This document shows positions 17,587-25,618 of a stretch of DNA of 64,000 nt, one piece after another. Location of the stretch: contig JAKOVF010000200.1 of the NCBI GenBank assembly GCA_029782225.1, positions 1 to 64,000 of the forward strand, in the 5' to 3' direction. Each line of letters opens with the position of its first letter. Position 1 is the first letter of the stretch. The notes under the pieces are model-generated. The model saw only the letters and a program-made list of their open reading frames with translations, ran no database searches and was not told the origin of the DNA. Made by a program: the position numbers and the translations under genes. The DNA is from Chloroflexota bacterium. Lineage in GTDB: Bacteria; Chloroflexota; Anaerolineae; Anaerolineales; Villigracilaceae.

Positions 17587-18903
17587 TCACTCATCTTCAA
17601 TGGTCCATTTATGCAATCTCACGTAATACCTCAATGTGCTCATGGCGTCATCCGCTGTTTCTTTTGCATTTCGTATCCAGAATATTTTTGAGATGTCATC
17701 TTGAGCCACGTCAATCTTGTCCCGAATTTCCATAAAGTATTTCTCACTCACAAAAGTAACAGTCCGCTGTTCCCCACTTGCCAAGGATAAAGTGAAAGTT
17801 GGCGCATCCTCTACTAGAACTATCTCCTTGGCATCCTTGTTAAGAACAATTTTCCGAAACTCCTTGGCAATTGCGATTGCTACAACATCTTCGTAATACT
17901 GTTCAGTTATTTGTTCGGAATAGGTCTTTCCATTAATAAAGTCAAAAAAAAGACCGCAAGTAGCCAACATATCATTTCCTATTAATATATATTCTAAGTA
18001 ATATACTCCATATAACACGTCAATCCTGTCATATCCCATAAGGTAAGACCTTCTAGCGTGCAAGTGTTTATTAAGATCTGAATTGACTTCTTGAGAAAAA
18101 GGCGGTGGTATTTTTTGTGGATTTTGCAACTCCGCTGGACCTAAAACAGGAATAGGATTCTGCTGCAAAACGCGATTCCCATCCTCATCGAAAATACCTG
18201 AAGAGCAATCTACAAGGCGCGTGCCTAGCGCAGTTAGGTCTATAACGTGATCTTGCATATTTTTCAAATCATCGTTCAGCCATGAACGAATTGTTTCGCC
18301 CGAGGGAGGAGGCGGTATTTGCCTCTTCAAGGTTTCAATTTCAGCATCCAAGGTCCGCTTGCGATTTACTTCCTTTTTCACAAGCTGATTATGAGCGTTT
18401 CCCAATCTTACTATTTCCTTTTTCAAATCTTTTATTCTATTGCGCTCATTCCGACCAACAAATGGAATTGAAACCCAGAATATCATCGCACACAAGAGTG
18501 GTACGGATAAGCACACTGCAATTAGATTCAGCGCAAATTGATAATTTCCCACATATTTGTATATTATCCCTGATATTCCCATTGCACCAATACCGAACAG
18601 AAAACTTCTAACTCGTTTCCAGAAAAGAGTTCTCCTATGAGTCTTAATGGAATTCCTGATTTGGTTTTGTCTATCATTATAACGGCCAATTTCCTCCCTC
18701 AAACGCTCGTTGATTCTGTTAATTTCACGTTTTTGCGGCTCTCCCACATCATTTGAGTTAATTTGAAAGAAATAATCCCAAATTGCTACATGCTTTTGAT
18801 CTCCTAATTTGGATAGTTGCTCCCTATCTTGACGCGATGGCATATAAGCCATATCACCCAGGTAATCCCATATTTCTTTTGGGTATTCAATATCTTCAGC
18901 CAT
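17587..18903 (-). CDS. Coiled-coil membrane protein, partner of the TIR protein
   Basis: 438 residues from the ATG at 18903 (a start seven codons earlier is possible). An N-terminal soluble part is followed by a charged coiled coil (about 58-92), two adjacent membrane helices (about 98-118 and 122-147), a second coiled coil (about 150-196), a Pro-rich spacer (IPPPPSGE near 196) and a soluble C-terminal half of 240 residues. I do not recognise that half. The ATG overlaps the stop of the TIR gene in ATGGCTGA (8 nt), so the two are translationally coupled. The region is visibly AT-rich relative to its neighbours. It may be an effector, membrane sensor or anchor. Confidence 0.75.
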   Translation of the reverse strand: MAEDIEYPKEIWDYLGDMAYMPSRQDREQLSKLGDQKHVAIWDYFFQINSNDVGEPQKREINRINERLREEIGRYNDRQNQIRNSIKTHRRTLFWKRVRSFLFGIGAMGISGIIYKYVGNYQFALNLIAVCLSVPLLCAMIFWVSIPFVGRNERNRIKDLKKEIVRLGNAHNQLVKKEVNRKRTLDAEIETLKRQIPPPPSGETIRSWLNDDLKNMQDHVIDLTALGTRLVDCSSGIFDEDGNRVLQQNPIPVLGPAELQNPQKIPPPFSQEVNSDLNKHLHARRSYLMGYDRIDVLYGVYYLEYILIGNDMLATCGLFFDFINGKTYSEQITEQYYEDVVAIAIAKEFRKIVLNKDAKEIVLVEDAPTFTLSLASGEQRTVTFVSEKYFMEIRDKIDVAQDDISKIFWIRNAKETADDAMSTLRYYVRLHKWTIEDE

Positions 18904-19795
18904 AGGCATTCTCGACCAAACCAAACATCTTGTATGCGCGCTTACTCACCCGAATCATTCCAACTACTTCCCGATTTACAAGTGTCAGATCACTTTGTTG
19001 AATTTGAGACTTGAGCTCAGCGATAGAGGGGTGTTCTGGATAAGACCTGCTGACAGAAAGATAGTCGAATTTGATTAATGCCCATATAACCAAGGCGGTA
19101 GGTTTGGTTTCAGCATCAAGGCAGGCAGTATTCAAACAAGCCTCAACTCTTTTCATAGCAACAGGAGACAACTGATCGGCACCTTTTCGTCTCAGCAATG
19201 CGACAGCAAGCAACATATTGATCGCAGAATTCATCGGATTGACAGAGAGAGCTTTCTCACACTCCGCGAGTGCCTCTCTATAGTCAGCCACACTCAAGAA
19301 ATGCTTTATCTTTTCAAATAGATCTCGAGCCTTATCTGCAGCATTTTCGACAATATGATCAGAGGATAAAGATTCTTGGTCAATAGCGAGTTCTAACTCT
19401 CTAAGCACCTTTGAAGTATCCATCTCAGTCTTCCAGAGAACATAATTTATCGGATTGAGATAGGCGCTCAAAGGATAAGATAAAGGTTCGTCATAGTTGA
19501 GATTTACAGGTAATGTTATTGGCTTACCGCGCGCTTTATACAGATAATGCGCTGTTGCAATTTCGCCCACAACCATATCACTACCAACAGATGACTTGGA
19601 AATAAAGGGGATGAAGAAATCAGTCGCCTGCAGATTTTCTTCAATCTTGTCCCCCCATCTTGTGCCTACTATCATAGTTTTATCAATAAAAACATCATGA
19701 TATTTACTTAATCGCTCGTATACAGTTAGAGCAATTCTATCGTCTGGTTGTACATTTCTTTTGTAGCTTATGAAGATTCTTTTCGTTTCGGACAT
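18896..19795 (-). CDS. TIR-domain protein with TPR-like C-terminus
   Basis: 299 residues. The N-terminal 130 residues read as a bacterial TIR domain: RIFISYKRN at 6-14, VFIDKTMIVGTRWGDKIEEN at 35-54, ATDFFIPFISKSSVGSDMVV at 57-76, and Glu78, which lines up with the catalytic Glu of NAD-cleaving TIR domains. Residues 165-215 show a TPR-like helical pair (ADYREALAECEKALSVNP). TIR proteins of this build act in immune signalling in bacteria, often by depleting NAD or making cyclic ADP-ribose. It is the first gene of a two-gene operon. Base composition is AT-rich, a sign of recent arrival. NADase activity is inferred. Confidence 0.85.
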   Translation of the reverse strand: MSETKRIFISYKRNVQPDDRIALTVYERLSKYHDVFIDKTMIVGTRWGDKIEENLQATDFFIPFISKSSVGSDMVVGEIATAHYLYKARGKPITLPVNLNYDEPLSYPLSAYLNPINYVLWKTEMDTSKVLRELELAIDQESLSSDHIVENAADKARDLFEKIKHFLSVADYREALAECEKALSVNPMNSAINMLLAVALLRRKGADQLSPVAMKRVEACLNTACLDAETKPTALVIWALIKFDYLSVSRSYPEHPSIAELKSQIQQSDLTLVNREVVGMIRVSKRAYKMFGLVENAYG

Positions 19796-19833
19796 ATTAA
19801 TACCTTCGTTACCCGCAACAAGTATTCAGTTCT

Positions 19834-19839
19834 ATTATA
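19834..19839 (-). promoter_or_regulatory. -10 element of the TIR operon
   Basis: Perfect TATAAT on the minus strand, about 38 nt before the TIR ATG. No good -35 is seen. GAAGGT precedes the ATG. Confidence 0.5.
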
Positions 19840-19988
19840 GAGTAGAAAACTTATTTTGTGCCACTCAATTCCTTGGTTTAGCTGTGGTCAGTACTATGAC
19901 ATATGAAGCAAGGTTTTCCCCAATCTACGACTCTCCCAATCCCCAACGAATATGCTAAACTTCGACCATTGTACGGAGGAAATTCTCC

Positions 19989-21446
19989 ATGCCCACCCTA
20001 CCCTTTCCCAAAGCCAGCCGACCCAAAGAAGAGATCCTTGCCTCGATGCGCGCCATGCGTGATCATGACCTGAACTGGCAAAACGGACGCGTCTTCGGCC
20101 TCGTCTATCACATCTCAGATGAGATCGATGACCTGCTCAAAGAAGCCCACAACATGTTCTTCTCGGAGAACGGCCTCAATCCCACCGCTTTTCCCAGCCT
20201 GAGCAAACTGGAAAATGAGGTCATTGCGATGGCTGCGAACCTGCTCGGCGGCGATGAGCACGTGGTTGGTACTTTCACTTCGGGTGGCACGGAGTCTCTC
20301 CTCATGGCGGTCAAGACCGCCCGTGACGTGGGACGCGTCAAGTGGGCGATCAAGGAACCGGAGATCATTGTCCCCTCCACTGCGCATCCGGCCTTCGATA
20401 AAGCGGGCGAATACTTCGACGTGAACATTGTCCACGTCCCGGTGCGCTCCGATCTCCGCGCCGATGTCAAAGCCATGCGCGACGCCATCACCAAGAGCAC
20501 CATCATGATGGTCGGCTCGGCTCCGTCCTATCCTCACGGCGTCATCGATCCCATCCGCGAGCTGGCCGACATTGCGCAGGACCACGGCATCCTCTTCCAC
20601 ACGGACGCCTGCGTTGGCGGCTTCATGCTTCCCTTCGTCCGCAAGCTGAGTTATCCCATCCCTGATTTTGACTTCAGCATCCCGGGCGTGACATCCATTT
20701 CGGCAGATCTACACAAGTATGCCTACGCCGCCAAACCGGCCTCGCTCGTTCTGTATCGGACCTCGGAACTGCGCCGTTATCAAATGTTTGTCTCCACCGA
20801 ATGGCCGGGCGGCATCTACCCCTCCCCCGGCATGGCCGGCTCGCGCGCCGGCGGACCGGTCGCCGCAGCCTGGGCCTTGCTCAATTACCTCGGAGAGGAA
20901 GGCTATCTTAACATCACTGCCGTCGTCATGCGGACTGCGAAGAAACTACAGGAAGGGATCAATACCATCCGCGGCTTGAAAGTTTTATCGGACCCCGAGA
21001 TGAGTGTCTTCGCGATTGCATCAGATAAGCTCGACGTCTACGAACTCGCCGACGAACTTTCCCTGCGCGGCTGGCACCTTGACCGACAGCACTTCCCGCC
21101 CTCGCTGCACATGACAGTCAACTACGTCCATGAGAAAGTTGCAGATGAATTTCTGAAAGATCTGGCGGAAGCCGTTGAAGCAGTCCGCAAGCCGGGGCTG
21201 AGAAAGGGTGCGTCGAAGCTGGCTGTCAACACGGCCAATTTCCTCACACGCGTCCTGCCCGAGAAATGGGTCAGCAACATGATGAGCAAAGCCTCGTTGT
21301 CGCTGGCAGGCGGCGACGAGGGACTGCCCGAACGCATGGCCCCGATCTACGGCCTGATGGGCACCCTCCCCAACCGCGGTGACTTGAAAGAGCTTGTGTT
21401 GGATTTAATGGATAATATAAATAAATATAAAGAGGATTCGCGCTGA
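19989..21446 (+). CDS. PLP-dependent decarboxylase/lyase (sphingosine-1-phosphate lyase-like)
   Basis: 485 residues, start supported by GGAGG. Group II decarboxylase motifs: GTFTSGGTESLLMAVKTARD near 97, ILFHTDACVGGFMLPF near 205, and the PLP lysine in SADLHKYAYAAKPASLVLY near 236. The WPGGIYPSPGMAGSRAGG stretch is typical of the sphingosine-1-phosphate lyase branch, distinct from glutamate decarboxylase. The substrate may be a long-chain phosphate or an amino acid. The last codons and stop (TCGCGCTGA) belong to a palindromic repeat. Confidence 0.88.
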   Translation: MPTLPFPKASRPKEEILASMRAMRDHDLNWQNGRVFGLVYHISDEIDDLLKEAHNMFFSENGLNPTAFPSLSKLENEVIAMAANLLGGDEHVVGTFTSGGTESLLMAVKTARDVGRVKWAIKEPEIIVPSTAHPAFDKAGEYFDVNIVHVPVRSDLRADVKAMRDAITKSTIMMVGSAPSYPHGVIDPIRELADIAQDHGILFHTDACVGGFMLPFVRKLSYPIPDFDFSIPGVTSISADLHKYAYAAKPASLVLYRTSELRRYQMFVSTEWPGGIYPSPGMAGSRAGGPVAAAWALLNYLGEEGYLNITAVVMRTAKKLQEGINTIRGLKVLSDPEMSVFAIASDKLDVYELADELSLRGWHLDRQHFPPSLHMTVNYVHEKVADEFLKDLAEAVEAVRKPGLRKGASKLAVNTANFLTRVLPEKWVSNMMSKASLSLAGGDEGLPERMAPIYGLMGTLPNRGDLKELVLDLMDNINKYKEDSR

Positions 21447-21553
21447 GCGGAGCGACGAGTGATCTTCGAGGAGCGCAGTCGAAGCGCGCCTGAGCAATCC
21501 TCCTTCGACTTCACTCGTCGCGACGAACGCTCCTCGTTCCGCTCAGGACGAAT
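21439..21553. repeat. GCTGAGCGGAGCGACGAG palindromic repeat, copy 1
   Basis: CGCTGAGCGGAGCGACGAG near 21441-21460 faces CGTTCCGCTCAGGACG (21536-21551), with inner TCGAAG/CTTCGA arms. It supplies the stop codon of the upstream gene and fills the gap before the methyltransferase. Confidence 0.8.
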
Positions 21554-21555
21554 AA

Positions 21556-22182
21556 ATGATGACAGACCCCTTCCCCTCCAGTGACTTCGATCCCTGGGCA
21601 CAGACGTATGACCAGGATGTGCAGCAAAGTCATTTTCCATTCGATGGCTATGACGGCGCGCTCAACACAGTGATCGAACTAGCAAAGCCACATACCGGCA
21701 TGTCGGTGCTCGATCTCGGAACCGGCACAGGAAATTTGGCCGTTCGTTTTGTCAAGGGTAACTGCGATCTCTGGTGCACGGACTTCTCCGAAGGCATGCT
21801 CGAAAAAGCACGCGAGAAATTACCTACAGCACATTTTGTTCTTTTTGATCTGCGCCAAGACTGGCCAGCCGAATTAAACCGCCGCTTCGACAGGATTGTC
21901 TCGGCGTATGTCTTCCATCACTTTGAATTAGACGCAAAGGTTGAGCTATGCAAGAAACTTGTAAATGATCATCTCACTGAAAATGGAAAACTGATCATCG
22001 CCGATATATCTTTCCTCGATGCAAAAACGATGAGCAATTACGCCGAATCAATCGGAGATCTGTGGGAGGAAGAATTCTACTGGCTGGCAGATGAATCTGT
22101 CCGCGCAATGGAAAGCGCTGGAATGAAAGTGACGTATCAACGGGTCTCTGCTTGTGCGGGTGTTTATGTCGTTTCGCGCTGA
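21556..22182 (+). CDS. Class I SAM-dependent methyltransferase
   Basis: 208 residues. SAM-binding motif I is MSVLDLGTGTGNLAVRFV, motif II LWCTDFSEGMLEKARE, and motif IV DRIVSAYVFHHFELD. Similar to small-molecule methyltransferases of the UbiE/YrrT type; acceptor unknown. It starts directly after the repeat at 21439-21553, and its own stop lies in a second copy of the same motif (TCGCGCTGA). Confidence 0.88.
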   Translation: MMTDPFPSSDFDPWAQTYDQDVQQSHFPFDGYDGALNTVIELAKPHTGMSVLDLGTGTGNLAVRFVKGNCDLWCTDFSEGMLEKAREKLPTAHFVLFDLRQDWPAELNRRFDRIVSAYVFHHFELDAKVELCKKLVNDHLTENGKLIIADISFLDAKTMSNYAESIGDLWEEEFYWLADESVRAMESAGMKVTYQRVSACAGVYVVSR

Positions 22183-22331
22183 GCGGAGTGAGACCATGCT
22201 CTTGGTCGAACGTAGTCGAAGCGCGTGGAAGGAACTGTCCTTCGACTGCGTTCGTCGATCCGCTTCCCAGAAGACCACTGGGACTCACCTGCACTTGCGT
22301 GCGGTGCAAGTGTCGCAGGACGAATTAAAAT
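22175..22331. repeat. GCTGAGCGGAG repeat, copy 2, with embedded CACCTGCACTTGC element
   Basis: Begins with the same TCGCGCTGAGCGGAG as copy 1 and ends GCAGGACGAAT. Inside lies a hairpin element at 22286-22312 (CACCTGCACTTGCG ... TGCAAGTG) also found reversed at 28794-28820. A TAAAAT at 22326-22331 sits 6 nt before the rlmB ATG and could be its -10. Confidence 0.75.
22326..22331 (+). promoter_or_regulatory. Possible -10 element of rlmB
   Basis: TAAAAT ends 6 nt before ATG 22338, with no ribosome-binding site. This fits a leaderless transcript; no clear -35 is seen. Confidence 0.35.
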
Positions 22332-22337
22332 ACCACT

Positions 22338-23075
22338 ATGAAAGAATTCATCTATTCACGCAACGCAGTTTATGAGACCCTGCGCGCCAAACGCAGGGAC
22401 GTATTCCGAATCCAAATCGCAGAGGGGGTACAGGAAAAAGGCAATCTCATTGAAATCTTGAAGATGGCAAAGGAACGCAAGATTCCCGTCGAGCGTGTGC
22501 AACGCCCGCGGCTTGATAAGATCCATGAGCATCATCAAGGGGTTATGGCCGAGGTCAGCGGCTATCATTACGCTGACCTGATTGATATTTTGGAATCTGC
22601 CCGGCAGAAAAGCGAGCCGCCGTTTATTTTGCTGATCGATTCTCTCCAAGACCCTCAGAACTTTGGCGCGCTGCTCCGCACTGCCGAAGCAATTGGCGTG
22701 CATGGCATTGTCATTCCCCTCGCGCACAGCGTGGAAGTGACGGCGGCTGTGGTCAATGCCTCTTCAGGTGCAAGCGAACATTTGCTCATCACGAGGCAAA
22801 ATCTTTCTCAGGCAACTGACGCCCTGAAAGACGCCGAATGCTGGATCGTGGGACTCGATCAGAATGGCGAGACCATCAGCGACAAGACCGAAAAGCATCT
22901 GCGCGGCGCAGTGGGGTTGGTCGTTGGCTCCGAAGGCGAAGGCATTCGTCAACTCGTGCGTTCCAAGTGTGACATTGTGCTGAAACTGCCTATGAAAGGG
23001 AAAGTCGAATCCCTCAATGCAGCGGTGGCGGGGTCGGTGGCATTGTATCTTGCCTATCTTGCGCGCAACAAATAA
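22338..23075 (+). CDS. rlmB: 23S rRNA 2'-O-methyltransferase, SPOUT family
   Basis: 245 residues. An N-terminal substrate-binding domain (EFIYSRNAVYETLRAKRRDV) precedes the SPOUT knot domain with FILLIDSLQDPQNFGALLRT, VGLVVGSEGEGIRQLV and KLPMKGKVESLNAAVAGSVA, the three TrmH motifs. RlmB-type enzymes methylate the ribose of G2251 in 23S rRNA. The symbol is by family resemblance; a TrmH paralogue with another rRNA target is possible. Confidence 0.9.
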   Translation: MKEFIYSRNAVYETLRAKRRDVFRIQIAEGVQEKGNLIEILKMAKERKIPVERVQRPRLDKIHEHHQGVMAEVSGYHYADLIDILESARQKSEPPFILLIDSLQDPQNFGALLRTAEAIGVHGIVIPLAHSVEVTAAVVNASSGASEHLLITRQNLSQATDALKDAECWIVGLDQNGETISDKTEKHLRGAVGLVVGSEGEGIRQLVRSKCDIVLKLPMKGKVESLNAAVAGSVALYLAYLARNK

Positions 23076-23080
23076 ATCTG

Positions 23081-23140
23081 CCACGGAGTCACAGAGGCAT
23101 GGAGACTAATTTTTTTCTCTGCGTCTCTGTGACTCCGTGG
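23081..23140. repeat. CCACGGAGTCACAGAG inverted repeat
   Basis: CCACGGAGTCACAGAG (23081-23096) and CTCTGTGACTCCGTGG (23125-23140) form a perfect 16-bp stem. It may terminate rlmB. A TATAAT follows directly at 23142-23147. Confidence 0.85.
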
Positions 23141-23141
23141 C

Positions 23142-23147
23142 TATAAT
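23142..23147 (+). promoter_or_regulatory. -10 element of the GH1 gene
   Basis: Perfect TATAAT, about 36 nt before ATG 23183. The -35 region falls in the arm of the inverted repeat and is weak. Confidence 0.5.
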
Positions 23148-23182
23148 TGGCACGAGACCAGCGACCAGGAGACCAGCGAACT

Positions 23183-24508
23183 ATGGTGCAAGCAACGTTT
23201 CATTTTCCTCGTGGGTTTTTGTGGGCAACCGCAACGGCATCCCATCAAGTGGAGGGCAACAATACCAACAACCAGTGGTGGAAGTGGGAACAGGAAGGGC
23301 ACACCAACGGTACCTCCGGCCTCGCCGCCGATTGGTGGGGCGGGCGCTGGCGCGAAGACTTCGACCGCGCCTCAGAGACCGGTCAGAACGCGCACCGCTT
23401 TTCCGTGGAATGGAGTCGCATCCAGCCTGAACCGGATAAATGGGATGAGGATGCGCTCGAGAAATACCGCACGATGCTGCGCGGCTTACGCGAACGAAAC
23501 ATGACCGCGCTCGTCACCCTGCATCACTTCACGGATCCTCTCTGGGTGACAGATCAACGTGCGTGGGAAACGGAAGCCATTGTCCCGTTGTTTGAACGCT
23601 TCGTCCGCAAGGTAGTGGACGCGTTCAAGGAATATGTCAACTTGTGGGTCACGATCAACGAGCCAAATGTCTATGCCCTTTCCGGTTATACCAGCGGTGA
23701 CTTTCCGCCCGGCGTTCATGACTTGAAGCGGGCTATTCAAGTGGAGGCCAACATGCTGCGTGGACATGCAGCAGCGTATCGCGCCATCCACGAATTGCAG
23801 CCTGAAGCGCGCGTGGGATATGCCTTGCATTTTCGCCCGATGGCGCCGAAGACCAACTGGTCGCCGCTCGACAGGTTCATGCGTAACCTCCGTTACGAAG
23901 GTATCAACATGGCCTTCCCCACGGGTATTTCGACCGGTGTGCTGCGATCCCCCGCGGGCAATATCGCTGTACCAGAAGCACGGGGAACACAGGATTATCT
24001 CGGCATCAATTATTATTCTGTGGACAGGATTTCGTTCAACATCACAAAGTGGAAGGAACTCTTTACGTATTCAGACTACCCGGAAGATTCCGATTTCAGT
24101 GAAAATCGATATCTCGCCAACGTTCCTGAAGGTCTGTTTCAAACCATTAAGTGGGGCGTGAACACATATCCCAATTTGCCGATCATCATCACCGAGAACG
24201 GCGTGGAAAGCTCGGATGACAAGATCCGCCCGCGCTATCTTGCACAGCACATCCATCAGATGTGGCGCGCGGTCAATTTCAACTGGCCGGTGAAGGGATA
24301 CTTCCACTGGTCGCTGGTGGACAACTTCGAATGGGAGCGAGGCTGGACTCAGCGCTTCGGACTCTGGGGCCTGGACCTGGATACGCAAAAACGCATCCGC
24401 CGCCCATCCGTGGATCTGTATGCTGAGATCTGTAAAGAGAATGGCCTCTCATCTGAGATGGTGGAGAAGTATTGCCCTGAAGTGTTCGATAAGATTTTCC
24501 CGACTTAG
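23183..24508 (+). CDS. Glycoside hydrolase family 1 (beta-glucosidase type)
   Basis: 441 residues from ATG 23183 (GGAG upstream). An ATG at 23147 is in frame but would translate a repetitive GAGACCAGCGACC stretch. The start of the barrel reads FPRGFLWATATASHQVEGNN. The acid/base Glu is in VTINEPNVYA and the nucleophile in IIITENGVES. Typical retaining beta-glycosidase length. No signal peptide, so it acts in the cytoplasm on imported di- or oligosaccharides or aryl glycosides. No sugar transporter adjacent. Confidence 0.93.
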   Translation: MVQATFHFPRGFLWATATASHQVEGNNTNNQWWKWEQEGHTNGTSGLAADWWGGRWREDFDRASETGQNAHRFSVEWSRIQPEPDKWDEDALEKYRTMLRGLRERNMTALVTLHHFTDPLWVTDQRAWETEAIVPLFERFVRKVVDAFKEYVNLWVTINEPNVYALSGYTSGDFPPGVHDLKRAIQVEANMLRGHAAAYRAIHELQPEARVGYALHFRPMAPKTNWSPLDRFMRNLRYEGINMAFPTGISTGVLRSPAGNIAVPEARGTQDYLGINYYSVDRISFNITKWKELFTYSDYPEDSDFSENRYLANVPEGLFQTIKWGVNTYPNLPIIITENGVESSDDKIRPRYLAQHIHQMWRAVNFNWPVKGYFHWSLVDNFEWERGWTQRFGLWGLDLDTQKRIRRPSVDLYAEICKENGLSSEMVEKYCPEVFDKIFPT

Positions 24509-24552
24509 ACGATTGACCACGGACAACAGACCACGAGAGTGGTCAATCGTCT
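24507..24552. repeat. AGACGATTGACCAC inverted repeat
   Basis: AGACGATTGACCAC (24507-24520) and GTGGTCAATCGTCT (24539-24552), perfect 14-bp arms around GGACAACAGACCAC. Related to the GACCACGGACCACAG elements inside the DUF2298 genes. It overlaps the stop codon of the GH1 gene. Confidence 0.85.
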
Positions 24553-24580
24553 GCGATCATTTCGCCCTGATACCTGAAAC

Positions 24581-25465
24581 GTGACACCTGACACTTTTTC
24601 CTCCCCTCAAGTTGTATGCCGTCCTGCGCTCCCCTGTGATACCGCGGACATTATGGAATTCACCAAGTTCATTTGGGATGGACACGATTACATCCATTAC
24701 GTCTGGGAGCACTGGCTCAAAGACCCGAATGGAATTCTGGCCGTCGCTGAATATGGCGGTCACGCCATTGGCATGGCGAAAGTGACCCTACTTGCCCCCG
24801 GTCAATGGTGGCTGGAAGGCTTTCGCGTCGACCCAAAGCATCAAGGACTGAAGGTCGGCTCGCACATCCATGAGTACATTGACGAGTGGTGGATGCAAAA
24901 CGGCGATGGCGTTGTCCGTTTAATGACCAATGCGAGGAACATCCGTGTGCATCACCTGTGTGAAAGACTCGGCTTTCAAAAGATCGGGGAAGGCGTGGGT
25001 TTTATCGCCTCACCGCTGGAAGAGGCAACAGACAATTTCGCCCTTGCGACCGACTTGAAAGAATGCGCCGATTTTGCGCTTGCCAGTGAATCGTTATCTC
25101 TCGCGAATGGGGTTGCGGATTTCGGCTGGCGGGTGCTGCAACCGAACGAGTCTGCGTTGCAGAAATTCACCAGGCCCGGTGCAGACTTTGAGCACAAGCT
25201 CTTCTGGTGGCGGGAGAAACAGGCGCTGATCTCCACCTGGGACGATGACGATGATGGCGAGCCGGTGCTTGGAGTTGGCCTGGTTGCATGCCAGGTGAGC
25301 GATATGCCTGCGCTGCTGACTGATGTTCGCAGGCTCGCGCGCGGGCGGAAGAACGTCTTTCACATCGCGTACTCCCATCCGCGGAACTTTGCCGCACTGG
25401 CAGAAGCCGGCTGGACAAGGGAATGGGAGAATTCGGGATTTCTGTTTGAGAAGGGACATTCTTAA
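24581..25465 (+). CDS. GNAT-family N-acetyltransferase
   Basis: 294 residues from GTG 24581; an ATG at 24653 (24 codons in) is an alternative start and the first codons come from a CCTGACAC micro-repeat. The N-terminal GNAT domain covers roughly residues 12-150, with acetyl-CoA motif A in FRVDPKHQGLKVGSHIHEY. The C-terminal half looks like a second, degenerate GNAT fold. Substrate unknown. Confidence 0.8.
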   Translation: MTPDTFSSPQVVCRPALPCDTADIMEFTKFIWDGHDYIHYVWEHWLKDPNGILAVAEYGGHAIGMAKVTLLAPGQWWLEGFRVDPKHQGLKVGSHIHEYIDEWWMQNGDGVVRLMTNARNIRVHHLCERLGFQKIGEGVGFIASPLEEATDNFALATDLKECADFALASESLSLANGVADFGWRVLQPNESALQKFTRPGADFEHKLFWWREKQALISTWDDDDDGEPVLGVGLVACQVSDMPALLTDVRRLARGRKNVFHIAYSHPRNFAALAEAGWTREWENSGFLFEKGHS

Positions 25466-25469
25466 TGCA

Positions 25470-25609
25470 TGTCATTGCGAGCGCACTTCCCTGGCACCGC
25501 CCGCCAGGGCAGGTGTGCGAAGCAGTCTCCCATTAATCGGTGACTACTTCTCAATAGGAGTTTCCGCTAAACCGGAGATTGCTTCGTCGCTTCGCTCCTC
25601 GCAACGACA
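25470..25609. repeat. TGTCATTGCGA palindromic repeat, copy 1
   Basis: TGTCATTGCGAG at the left and CTCGCAACGACA at the right, with inner GAAGCAGTCTCC and GGAGATTGCTTCG arms. Fills the gap between the GNAT and kinase genes. Confidence 0.85.
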
Positions 25610-25618
25610 TATACAATT

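Noticed and set aside
17587-19795. TIR operon as part of a prophage
   Set aside because: No integrase, capsid, tail or lysis gene and no attachment-site-like direct repeats in the flanks; the island is only about 2.3 kb.
23147-23182. 12-codon N-terminal extension of the GH1 gene
   Set aside because: It translates a GAGACCAGCGACC micro-repeat that starts at the -10 element; ATG 23183 fits the family N-terminus.
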